32,481 nucleotides of DNA from Calditrichaceae bacterium (lineage in GTDB: Bacteria > Calditrichota > Calditrichia > Calditrichales > Calditrichaceae), in the NCBI GenBank assembly GCA_024762535.1, contig JANTHG010000010.1, positions 1 to 32,481 on the forward strand, given 5' to 3'. The translations under genes and the position numbers were made by a program. Each line of letters opens with the position of its first letter. The stretch's first letter is position 1. Under the pieces are notes generated by a model that was not told where the DNA came from, did not search any database, and was given only the letters and a program-made list of their open reading frames with translations. Shown here in pieces: positions 7,948 to 16,244 of the stretch.

Positions 7948-10038
7948 TTATTTAAGCGTAGCCCGGGCATCCACGGCAATGGCAGTGTTGCGCTGTGCGG
8001 ACCAAATCAGAGGATTGATATCCATTTCCAAAATTTCCGGATGCTCGCTGAGCAGACGGCTAAAATTATGAATAATTTGAGCCAGCGTATTCCGGTCAAT
8101 CACATCGCGGCCGCGGGCGCCGTCAAACAGGGCCTGAGCTTTTATGTCGGACAACATATCCAGCGCTTCCTCCGGCGAAACCGGCGCCACCCGGAAGACC
8201 ACATCTTTTAACACTTCTACAAAAATACCGCCAAATCCGGCCATGACGACCGGTCCAAAGGCGTCATCCCGTTTACCGCCTAAAACCAATTCGCTGTTCC
8301 CTGTTAGTTGTTGCTGAATTAAAAACAAGGGCGCAACGTCTGCCGGCAATTTGGGAAATACGGCTTTGCGAATGGCTTCATAAGCAGTACGCAGAGCGGT
8401 TTCATTTTCAATATGCAAATGCAGCAGACCGGCGTCGCTTTTGTGGATGATTTGCGCATTAGCTGTTTTCAGTACTACGTTCCCACCGGTTTGTTCCAGG
8501 AAGCTGCGTAAATCATCCCATGAATCGCTAACCAAATAGGGAGCGACCGGAATATCATAATCTTGTAACAATTGAAATACTTCGGCTATTCCGGCCTGTC
8601 CGTTTGCTGCAGCCAGCATGGGCGAGCCGCTTTGCGCAGTTGTAGATTCGCTTTTGCCGGAACGCATTTTCCCCTGAAGTTCTTTATACTGCCACATGGT
8701 AGCCAAAGCAGCTACCGCGGATTCAGGATACGAATAGACAGGCAGGGAAAGGCGCTGAAATACATCCATACCCGCATGTTCATCCCTGTCCGCCATTAGA
8801 ACGGGAATGACTGTTTTGGCAGCCGACCGCATGACAGGTTCCAGTTTTTCGGCAATATCCCTCGGAGTGCAGTTGACCGGCGGTTTTACGATGATAAGCA
8901 GAATGGCATCGACTCCTCTATCCTGCAAAATAATTTCCGTTACGGCGCTATAGGTTTCTTCATTGGCTGAGGCAATCATATCCACGGGATTACCTTTAGC
9001 TGCTTCCGCCGGCAGGGCAGCTGTTAAGCGTTCGATGGTTTCGTCAGAAAACCGGGCCAGTTCCAGTCCGGCCCGCTCAATGGCATCGGTAGATAAAATG
9101 CCCGGTCCGCCGGCATTGGTAATCACTGCCACCCGCTTACCTGCAGGCAGGGGTTGCAACGAAAGAGCACGTGCCGCGTCAAACAACTCTTCTAAGCTGT
9201 CTTTTCGAATTATGCCGCACTGTTTTAAGAATCCATCCATAATATGTTCGGGATTGGCCAGCGCTCCGGTATGGGACGATGCCGCTTTATGGCCGCTCGC
9301 CGTTCGACCCGCCTTAACCGCCAATACCGGTTTGGCTGCTGTTAGTTCGCGGCTGACTTTACGGAATGATTCCGGTTTATCCACGCTTTCCATATACATG
9401 GTTACCACACGGGTATTCGTATCTTCTTTTAAAAATTCCAGTACATCCGTATCCGACAAGTCTGCTTTGTTGCCGGTACTCACAAAAACGGAAAATCCCA
9501 AATCGGTATGTGCATTCAGTTCCAGTACAGCCACTCCTAAAGCGCCGCTCTGAGATACATAGGCCACATGACCCGGAGCAGGCAGAGTCGGCGAAAAGGT
9601 TCCGTTAAAAGAAAATTTTGGATCCGTGTTAAACACACCCATACAATTGGGGCCGAGTACATTTAGGTTGTACTTTGCCACTAATTCATTTAATGCTTCT
9701 TCCCGCTCAATCCCCTCTCCACCTACTTCCTTAAATCCGGCACTGATTACTATTATATCTTTGATTCCCTTTTGCGCCAGTTCTTCTAACGCAGGCAGCA
9801 CATACTGATAAGCCAGTAAAATAATAGCCATATCAGGCGTTTCGGGTAGCGCATCTAAGGATGGATACACTTTGATGCCGTCAATGAAATCTGCTTTAGG
9901 ATTGATGGGGTAGATGGTACCGGTAAAACGCATGCGCACAACCGCCTCTAAAAACATTTTACCAAGGGAACCTTCTTTACGGGAAGCGCCGATTACAGCA
10001 ATCGCTTTAGGCTGAAGAATTTTGGATAAACGGGACAT
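7948..10038 (-). CDS. ADP-forming acetate/acyl-CoA synthetase, fused alpha and beta domains
   Basis: This 696-residue protein matches the fused ADP-forming acyl-CoA synthetase layout. A CoA-binding Rossmann domain begins at about residue 5 (AIAVIGASR). Succinyl-CoA-ligase-like domains follow (GPNCMG 129-134, YVSQSGALG about 160). The phospho-accepting His256 lies in SSHTGALAN. A C-terminal ATP-grasp domain starts at about 470 and contains His532 in IIHKSD, the counterpart of the beta-subunit histidine that carries phosphate to ADP. The enzyme turns acyl-CoA, ADP and phosphate into the acid, ATP and CoA, a substrate-level ATP source in fermentative bacteria and archaea. No GNAT domain is present, so it is not a Pat-type protein acetyltransferase. 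AGGAGA precedes the ATG by 5-6 nt. The acyl substrate cannot be decided from sequence. Confidence 0.9.
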   Translation of the reverse strand: MSRLSKILQPKAIAVIGASRKEGSLGKMFLEAVVRMRFTGTIYPINPKADFIDGIKVYPSLDALPETPDMAIILLAYQYVLPALEELAQKGIKDIIVISAGFKEVGGEGIEREEALNELVAKYNLNVLGPNCMGVFNTDPKFSFNGTFSPTLPAPGHVAYVSQSGALGVAVLELNAHTDLGFSVFVSTGNKADLSDTDVLEFLKEDTNTRVVTMYMESVDKPESFRKVSRELTAAKPVLAVKAGRTASGHKAASSHTGALANPEHIMDGFLKQCGIIRKDSLEELFDAARALSLQPLPAGKRVAVITNAGGPGILSTDAIERAGLELARFSDETIERLTAALPAEAAKGNPVDMIASANEETYSAVTEIILQDRGVDAILLIIVKPPVNCTPRDIAEKLEPVMRSAAKTVIPVLMADRDEHAGMDVFQRLSLPVYSYPESAVAALATMWQYKELQGKMRSGKSESTTAQSGSPMLAAANGQAGIAEVFQLLQDYDIPVAPYLVSDSWDDLRSFLEQTGGNVVLKTANAQIIHKSDAGLLHLHIENETALRTAYEAIRKAVFPKLPADVAPLFLIQQQLTGNSELVLGGKRDDAFGPVVMAGFGGIFVEVLKDVVFRVAPVSPEEALDMLSDIKAQALFDGARGRDVIDRNTLAQIIHNFSRLLSEHPEILEMDINPLIWSAQRNTAIAVDARATLK

Positions 10039-10211
10039 TTTTTCTCCTGTAACGTATCGATTTTAAAATAGAACCTTTTGCTCCAGTCCGTATAAATTAA
10101 GAAATTCTTTATTGAAAAACATAAAAACTCTTTCCGAGCCGGAGGAAATTAGAAATAATGCATGTTAAATTTTAAATGGAAAGTTTGTTGGTAAGAGAAG
10201 ACGGGAAATTT

Positions 10212-10232
10212 AACTGGGAACTGGGAACTGGG
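10212..10232. repeat. Three tandem copies of a 7-mer (AACTGGG)
   Basis: Three perfect head-to-tail copies of AACTGGG lie in the 256-bp gap between the receiver gene and the acyl-CoA synthetase gene. No hairpin is formed. It may be a simple slippage repeat; no regulatory role can be read. Confidence 0.8.
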
Positions 10233-10294
10233 AATTGCCCGATTCGGAATTACTACCTGTCTGAATTTATTGCAGAGAAACGGAGACACTATTT

Positions 10295-10651
10295 TTAGTG
10301 AACGACCTCCAGGATGTTGCTGTTCAGGACATTTAAATCGATGGGTTTTTGCAGAACACCTTTAACGCCAATCGATTCAAAATCTTCTTTGGAGTATTTT
10401 TGAAGAAACGCAGTAATAATTAATATGGGGAAATCTTTGTCATATTCCAGCGCTTTTTGAGAAAACTGCAAACCGTTCATAACCGGCATTTCCACATCCA
10501 CCACAGCTACATCGGGTTTATCGGAAAGGAAAAGGTCCAAACCCAGCTTACCGTTGGCGGCCTGTAACACTTCATGCCCCTTCATAGAAAGGAAATCGCT
10601 TAAAAATTCCCGGACTTCCGGTTGGTCATCTATGAGTAAAACTTTTATCAT
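10295..10651 (-). CDS. Single-domain response regulator (CheY-like receiver)
   Basis: The 118 residues make up one receiver domain with no output domain. The acidic pair Asp8-Asp9 (LIDDQ), phospho-acceptor Asp52 (VVDVEMPVMNG), Thr80 (LIITA) and Lys102 (LQKP) are all present, so it should be phosphorylated normally. Such proteins relay signals to motors, kinases or phosphorelays. No histidine kinase or chemotaxis gene is within the window, so its partner is encoded elsewhere. A strong GGAGG sits 3 nt before ATATG, a little close but clear. It is upstream of and co-directional with the acyl-CoA synthetase gene, with a 256-bp gap, and divergent from the P1 peptidase gene. Confidence 0.93.
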   Translation of the reverse strand: MIKVLLIDDQPEVREFLSDFLSMKGHEVLQAANGKLGLDLFLSDKPDVAVVDVEMPVMNGLQFSQKALEYDKDFPILIITAFLQKYSKEDFESIGVKGVLQKPIDLNVLNSNILEVVH

Positions 10652-10862
10652 ATGCCTCCAATCCTTAGTAATATAGGAACCTATTTAAATAAAAACAATA
10701 TCAAAACTTATAACTAATTGCTTTCTGGCTCGTATGATACATTTTAAAATTTATTCGGTTAATTATCACTTACTATTAAGACTTTATTTGTCCTGTAAAT
10801 AGTTTGCAAAAATCCCGCTCTGATTCGTAGATTGAAATATAAAAATTAAATTTGGAAAAATT

Positions 10863-11789
10863 ATGTTGTCACAGTTTAAAATAGGCCATTACACAAATAC
10901 GGAGCTCGCCACAGGCTGTACAGTCATTATTCCGCCGGAGACCAATGTAAGTAGTGCGGCAGCGCGCGGCGCGTCACCCGGTAGCCGGGAATATGCTTTG
11001 CTTTCACCCAAGCGTAAAATTGAACGTATTTCCGCCCTCGTTCTAACCGGAGGCAGCGCCTATGGGCTGAACAGCGCTCATGGCGTTATGGAAGCCATGG
11101 CGGCAGAAGGCAAAGGTTACCAAACCAATTATGGGGTCGTACCCATTATCCCGGCTGCCGTCCTTTTCGATAAAAACATTGGTTCCTCAAAAGCCTATCC
11201 CACCAATGAAGACGCCATTCAGGCCTACCATTCAGCTTCTTTTAATAATTTACAAATGGGAAACATTGGTGTCGGAACAGGAGCCACAGTGGGGAAATGG
11301 CGTGGAATGGAACACGCCATGAAAGGAGGACTGGGTATTGCCACAGTCGAACATCTTGGCATAACGGTTACAGCCATTACTGTTGTAAATGCAGTTGGTG
11401 ATGTCTTGAACTATGACGGAACGATTCTTGCCGGCGCTTATGATGCACAGGGATTTTTAGCGGACGGCCATCCGTTTATCCATTGGGACCAGCTACAAAT
11501 CGGGTTGGCAGAGAATACGGTGCTCAGCGCTGTACTGACCAACGCGAAAATCACAAAACAGCAGGCTCATTTTTTAGCGGAACGCGCGCACCACGGCATT
11601 GCACGACGGGTAGAACCATCGCATACCGGTTATGATGGCGATATTTGTTTTGTGGTTTCTTCCGCCCAAGTTCCTGCTAATTTGGATTTAACAGCCAGCC
11701 TGGTGGTGCATGCGGTGGAGGATTCCATCATCAACGGGGTAAAACAAGCGGCAACGCTGCATCACATTAAAGGATTATATGGAGCTTAA
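10863..11789 (+). CDS. P1/DmpA-family (S58) N-terminal-nucleophile peptidase or amidase
   Basis: This 308-residue protein has the P1/DmpA pattern: LTGGSAYGLNSAHGV at about 61-75, GNIGVGTGATVGK at about 133-145, KGGLGIAT and a C-terminal HTGYDGDICFVVS. These enzymes are made as one chain that cuts itself into two subunits and exposes a Ser or Thr nucleophile. The likely processing site is Asn218-Thr219 (AENTVLSAVLTNA), comparable with the Asn-Thr site of NylC-type nylon-oligomer hydrolases. Natural substrates include beta-aminopeptides and D-amino-acid peptides; the one here is unknown. There is no signal peptide, so it is cytoplasmic. The ribosome site is weak (GGAAAA). The last 11 bp overlap the next gene. 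Confidence 0.88.
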   Translation: MLSQFKIGHYTNTELATGCTVIIPPETNVSSAAARGASPGSREYALLSPKRKIERISALVLTGGSAYGLNSAHGVMEAMAAEGKGYQTNYGVVPIIPAAVLFDKNIGSSKAYPTNEDAIQAYHSASFNNLQMGNIGVGTGATVGKWRGMEHAMKGGLGIATVEHLGITVTAITVVNAVGDVLNYDGTILAGAYDAQGFLADGHPFIHWDQLQIGLAENTVLSAVLTNAKITKQQAHFLAERAHHGIARRVEPSHTGYDGDICFVVSSAQVPANLDLTASLVVHAVEDSIINGVKQAATLHHIKGLYGA

Positions 11790-12372
11790 CGGTACAATGG
11801 ATTTTATCTTTTCACAAATCGGGTTACTAAGGTTTACTATTTTTCTGGCCAGCGCACTCTTCTTTTTTATTGGTTATGGACTGGCACCGGTTGTCTATCA
11901 TAAAAATATTCGCTGGCTTCTGGCTTATCCCATGTGGATGGCTGAGAAAATTGAGAAATGGTCTAAACAGAGCTGGCACCCGGGAATAATTTTTTTATTT
12001 ATTTTCAGCATGAATCTGATATCGCTATCCGTAGATTTTTTTTCCGGATTAATTCCTTTGCTGCCTGTTGTGTTTGCGGTATGGACCGGTTTGAATGTGG
12101 GCCTGGTTTCCTTTCACACTTTAGAGGGAAATTTCTTTTATGCGTCCCTGTTTAATCCGGTTTCCCTATTTGAACTACCGGCCGTATTTAGCGCGTTTAC
12201 TCTGGCCTTTCAGTTTAATACCCGATTTTTCCCGGAATGGAAAATTGTAACGGTTCCTTCTTTGGAAGTCTATATGCAGGCCTTTTTGACCATCGTCCTT
12301 CCCCTGCTGCTGATTGGCGGGATAGTGGAAACCGCGTTAATTAAATTTATGGATAAAATGGAGCCTAAATAA
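11779..12372 (+). CDS. Integral membrane protein, possibly SpoIIM-like
   Basis: The protein has 197 residues and four or five hydrophobic segments (about 14-38, 70-95, 95-115, 130-150, 172-192). The stretch IPLLPVVFAVWTGLNVGL followed by FNPVSLFELPAVFSAFTLAF recalls the SpoIIM/DUF95 family, in which a Pro-His-Gly-x-x-Glu-hydrophobic-Pro-Ala motif follows an Asn-Gly stretch; here the His-Gly part is replaced. The family resemblance is partial, so this is a suggestion. The ATG at 11779 is preceded by AAAGGATT and overlaps the P1 peptidase gene by 11 bp, indicating translational coupling. A second ATG at 11797 lacks a ribosome site. The strong terminator just after the stop ends this two-gene operon. 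Confidence 0.8.
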   Translation: MELNGTMDFIFSQIGLLRFTIFLASALFFFIGYGLAPVVYHKNIRWLLAYPMWMAEKIEKWSKQSWHPGIIFLFIFSMNLISLSVDFFSGLIPLLPVVFAVWTGLNVGLVSFHTLEGNFFYASLFNPVSLFELPAVFSAFTLAFQFNTRFFPEWKIVTVPSLEVYMQAFLTIVLPLLLIGGIVETALIKFMDKMEPK

Positions 12373-12373
12373 A

Positions 12374-12399
12374 AAAAAGCGGCACAACGGCCGCTTTTT
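12374..12399. terminator. Bidirectional intrinsic terminator
   Basis: A perfect 10-bp stem (AAAAAGCGGC paired with GCCGCTTTTT) with the six-base loop ACAACG stands 2 bp after the stop of the plus-strand membrane gene and 37 bp after the stop of the convergent M36-like gene. The A-run and T-run flanks let it work on both strands. Confidence 0.9.
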
Positions 12400-12436
12400 A
12401 AGGTTTCTGCTTCACGCTTCTTCTTTTTCATAATCC

Positions 12437-15400
12437 TTACTTCAACAAAAGCATCTTTCGCATTTGCAGAAATTTACCGGAAACTAATTTGTAAAAATAG
12501 ACGCCGCTGGCAAACTGCCGCGCATCAATTTGTACGCTGTAAAAGCCGGCTTGCTGCGTGCGATTAAGCAATTCCGCTACTTTCTGGCCAAGCGCGTTGT
12601 ACACGTTCAGAGTTACATGTCCGGACTTCGGAATCTGATAACGAATGGTTGTCGTGGGATTAAAAGGATTCGGATAATTCTGCTGTAAAGCGTACTCTGT
12701 AGGCAATCCGTTTCCATATTTATCTGTTATATCCGAGACAATCGGCTCTAAAGAATAATTATTATTGGCTACCGTATCCTGGTTGACTGTTAAGCCGCTG
12801 TGTACACTGTCCGCTGTAGTATAACCGTCTTTATGCACTCTTACGGTGTACACGCCATCCGTTAAACCCGTAAATTCATAATAACCGCTTGCATCGGTTA
12901 AGGTGGTATCCGTTGCGTCTCCGCTGAGGTACACGGAAACGTCGCTGTCATCTTCGGTATCGGTTAAGTCCACACTGCCGCTGATGGCGCCTTTAGGCGT
13001 TGCCAGCAAATAGGCAACTGTGTTTTCCAGTAAGTTTTTGGCTTCGGTGCTACTGGTATTGGCGTCCAGATTATGGGCAAAATAAACTATCTGAGCCGAG
13101 GTTTCATCGGAATCATTATCATAAACTAAAACACCTGCATTGCCATTCTGATTTGCCGGCTCGTACACAATATAGGAATTCGCGTCCGGAGTCACCGCAT
13201 CCTGATCGCCATAGGCCGAGTAACTAACACCCATAGAAGATGGCAGCGTATTGGGCGTAGTAACAATGGGATGAGAACTCTGCCCACTTACCATTTGTAA
13301 ATTCCCGGAATTATCCGATTTCCAGGTGGTGGCATGCAGCACATTGGAAGCAAAGCTGGGATAACCCGGTGAACTTATGGCGTCATACCCTACTTCACCG
13401 CCTTCCACAAGCAATTTATGTGAACCGTCTGCGACCCAGTTTTCTAATTTATCTCGGTAGTTGCTGTCCGAAACCGGAGATGTGTTTGCGCCGCTGGATG
13501 AAATGATCAAATCGTAAGATGTAAAATCCTTATTCAGGGCAACGGCCACCGTTACTTCTTCGGTCGTGTAACCCAGATCATCCAGCCAGGTTTTAATATT
13601 GTCTGCGGATTTGCCGTAAGAATCTTTAGAACGGATCACCGTACCTTTTGGATCAGAATCCTGTTTGCCACTCGGATCGTCATCAATAATCAAAACACTG
13701 CCTTTGGAATCAATAATTTCAAAAGAAATAAAACCGCTGGCCGGTTCGCGGGAAGTGTTTTGATTCGTAGAAATGTCCTGCGCATAAATATAATAATGTA
13801 CCGAATCGCCAACGCTCAGGGATGAAGCAGAAATCGGGAAATCCGCTTCATATGTATCTCCGGAGGTGTTAAGCAAGGGGAATGTACTTAAATTATCGGT
13901 ACCGTTTACCTGATAGTAACAGATTACCGTATCAACGCCCATATTATCCGTTACCATGGCAGTAACGGTGGCAGGCCAGGTGGCTAAAGCTTGATCCGTT
14001 AGCGCCGTATGGGCAATTACAGGATTTTCGGTATCGGGACCTACATGAAAACTGTGATAACTGGTTGGTGCGTCTGTTGGATCGCTTGACACATTGTCAC
14101 CCGAATCGATTACCGAAATGTAGTATTCAATATCGATATTATTGCCCAGATCGGGAATGGTAGCCATATATTCATTGGCGTTAGCGGTAGGCGCCATCAA
14201 AATAGAATCAGTTAAGGCGGAAACGCCGTACACAACCCACATGCGGTTGGGATCCAGTGGATCGGCTCCGGCCGTAATGATCGCTACCACGTCGTAACCG
14301 CTGGCCGATTCTTCGGAATCGGTTAAAGGCGTGTGGGTAATGGTAGCCATATAATCTTCTTTGTTTACCAGGCCGTGCGCGTCAAAGGCATCAATGATAA
14401 TGCTTTTATGCGCGCCGCCGTACACATTTTCATCAGCCTGAATATACGCCTGGGCAGCATCCTGCAAACCGGGATCATAGCCCCAAATATAATGGGTTTC
14501 GATGAAATCTTTGTCCGTAACTTCCCGTCCCACCTGCGGCCAGATATCCATTAATGCCGATGACCAGATTTGACCACCGTCATGTCCGCTTACATAATCA
14601 GTCGGGTAGACCCAATCCAGGTCGCAACGCCGGCCATTCCAAAATTCATTGTGACCGTCCCAGGAAAAGACATATCCCCAGTTGTAATCATTTGTCGCAC
14701 GGGAGTATGAAGCGGCCCAATAATCGGAGCTGCCTTCCTGCAGCGACATGGTTTCACCGGAGTAAGACATACCACCGGTCAGGTTGGTCTGAAACGAGTG
14801 CGCGTGTTCATGCCAGATCACATCGGCGTCTTCAGAATCATCAACGCCGCCTTCACCGAGCGCCAAGTAGTTATCCGATGTAACATAGTGGGAGTTGTCA
14901 TCGCCACTTAATCCGTGCGGATCTACTTCGAAATTATGCTGTTTGGGCTCGTCGTAGCCTAAGTCCAGAATCAAATGGCGGGTGGATTTATCCACATGGT
15001 AGTAAGCCATTACCGACTCAAAACCCTGTTCATTCCGTGTAAAACGAAACTGAGAAGAGTCTGCCAGTTCCGGAAAGGTGTCCGACGGCGATTCCCAGTC
15101 TTTTAGAACGGCGTAAGGGCCTTCCAGTTTATATACGCCGCCCGAGTACGTAATATCTTTTAAAACCACTTCCATGCGTTCGTTGTTTAGTTCATTGGAA
15201 TCGGCATCATTATTATCTTTATAGGCGCCGCCATAAGTAACTCCGGCTGTAGTCAACGGATCCGGGTCCCAAACCAGGCCTTTGCCATCATGGTACATCA
15301 TCATATCTTTTACATGTACAATGGTACCTGTTGCTGTATTGACAAACACTTCCCAGTCGCCCATGGGTGCTTCTGTGGGCACTACCACCCGCCAGCACAA

Positions 15401-15976
15401 TTGGAAACCCTTGTTTGCTGTTTCCAGAATGGTTTGCTCGGCATATTGCCGGCCAATCAGCTTGCCGCTAACCTGTAAATAATCACGGGCAACCGAAATT
15501 GCTTGTGCTTGTGAAACGGATACCTGGGTGGAAAATGGCTTTTTCACGGGGCGATATTTGCTGGCTGCGAAGGTAACTTCATTCTTTTTGTTAAGCGTAA
15601 TAACCATGCGTGAAGCATACACCGGAATCCCTTTGTATTGCTGATCAAAAAAAACAGAAGTACCACCCTGTGTTTTTTTAACCGCTACGGTTTTTAAGGC
15701 ATCGCTGGTTACATCCACACCAAAACGTTCTGCCCGATCATTTATAAAGGCACGGGCAATGGTTTCCGCATTCCCTGAATATCCACCGACTTTTTGCGCA
15801 TATAAATAACGAATTACTCCGCTTTGAGCGTCTATTTTTCCATTGAAAGTGCGCAGGAGTTTATTGGTTCGGATATTATTTTTTTGTAAAGAAGAAGTAG
15901 GGATGGGCTTGTGTGCAAAACCAAGCTGAAGTGCTGCAAACAGAAAAATTAATAAGAATACGTAAAACCTGCGCAT
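12437..15976 (-). CDS. Secreted M36/M4-like metallopeptidase with type IX-style C-terminal sorting domain
   Basis: The protein has 1179 residues. A signal peptide (about 1-21) is followed by an FTP/PepSY-type propeptide (to about 200). The catalytic part has the zinc motif HEHAH at 389-393 and the third ligand Glu414 in QEGSSDYWA, 21 residues on, as in fungalysin/thermolysin-type gluzincins. Further domains follow: a beta-rich region, a ThuA/flavodoxin-like stretch starting SVLIIDDDPSG, and a carboxypeptidase-regulatory-like domain at about 1000-1085. The last 85 residues (1095-1179) are a type IX-style sorting domain with QNYPNPFNP near its start. The protein is therefore expected to be exported, cross the outer membrane by a type IX-like system and be attached or released. 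CAGGAGA precedes the ATG. It ends at the shared terminator. Its substrate is unknown. Confidence 0.9.
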   Translation of the reverse strand: MRRFYVFLLIFLFAALQLGFAHKPIPTSSLQKNNIRTNKLLRTFNGKIDAQSGVIRYLYAQKVGGYSGNAETIARAFINDRAERFGVDVTSDALKTVAVKKTQGGTSVFFDQQYKGIPVYASRMVITLNKKNEVTFAASKYRPVKKPFSTQVSVSQAQAISVARDYLQVSGKLIGRQYAEQTILETANKGFQLCWRVVVPTEAPMGDWEVFVNTATGTIVHVKDMMMYHDGKGLVWDPDPLTTAGVTYGGAYKDNNDADSNELNNERMEVVLKDITYSGGVYKLEGPYAVLKDWESPSDTFPELADSSQFRFTRNEQGFESVMAYYHVDKSTRHLILDLGYDEPKQHNFEVDPHGLSGDDNSHYVTSDNYLALGEGGVDDSEDADVIWHEHAHSFQTNLTGGMSYSGETMSLQEGSSDYWAASYSRATNDYNWGYVFSWDGHNEFWNGRRCDLDWVYPTDYVSGHDGGQIWSSALMDIWPQVGREVTDKDFIETHYIWGYDPGLQDAAQAYIQADENVYGGAHKSIIIDAFDAHGLVNKEDYMATITHTPLTDSEESASGYDVVAIITAGADPLDPNRMWVVYGVSALTDSILMAPTANANEYMATIPDLGNNIDIEYYISVIDSGDNVSSDPTDAPTSYHSFHVGPDTENPVIAHTALTDQALATWPATVTAMVTDNMGVDTVICYYQVNGTDNLSTFPLLNTSGDTYEADFPISASSLSVGDSVHYYIYAQDISTNQNTSREPASGFISFEIIDSKGSVLIIDDDPSGKQDSDPKGTVIRSKDSYGKSADNIKTWLDDLGYTTEEVTVAVALNKDFTSYDLIISSSGANTSPVSDSNYRDKLENWVADGSHKLLVEGGEVGYDAISSPGYPSFASNVLHATTWKSDNSGNLQMVSGQSSHPIVTTPNTLPSSMGVSYSAYGDQDAVTPDANSYIVYEPANQNGNAGVLVYDNDSDETSAQIVYFAHNLDANTSSTEAKNLLENTVAYLLATPKGAISGSVDLTDTEDDSDVSVYLSGDATDTTLTDASGYYEFTGLTDGVYTVRVHKDGYTTADSVHSGLTVNQDTVANNNYSLEPIVSDITDKYGNGLPTEYALQQNYPNPFNPTTTIRYQIPKSGHVTLNVYNALGQKVAELLNRTQQAGFYSVQIDARQFASGVYFYKLVSGKFLQMRKMLLLK

Positions 15977-16244
15977 AAAATCTCCTGATAATTAAATAAA
16001 CAGATTACAACTGGACTCTACCGGCTTTTCGATGGATGTGAAATGATACCATTTATAAGATATGATAACACGATTTGTTAATTCAAAATTTCCTCTTATC
16101 CCAGGGCGGGCGCCCGGAAAAGTTGTCCTGATCGTTCTAATAAATCAAAGGAAACGGTTTGATTAATCGATATTCCTACCCATAAAAAAATCGATTGAGC
16201 CATTTGATTAGAATAGATGTTTGCGAATTAAAATACATATTTTT

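Noticed and set aside
8963-9553. 196-codon plus-strand open frame
   Set aside because: It is antisense to the acyl-CoA synthetase, has no ribosome site and no recognisable motif, and its composition is that of the opposite-strand codons.
7948-10038. Pat-type protein lysine acetyltransferase
   Set aside because: The ADP-forming synthetase domains are complete with both histidines, and no GNAT domain is present.
16107-16116. 10-bp palindrome CGGGCGCCCG between the GMC and M36-like genes
   Set aside because: It is isolated, has no T-run and no second copy; chance is sufficient.
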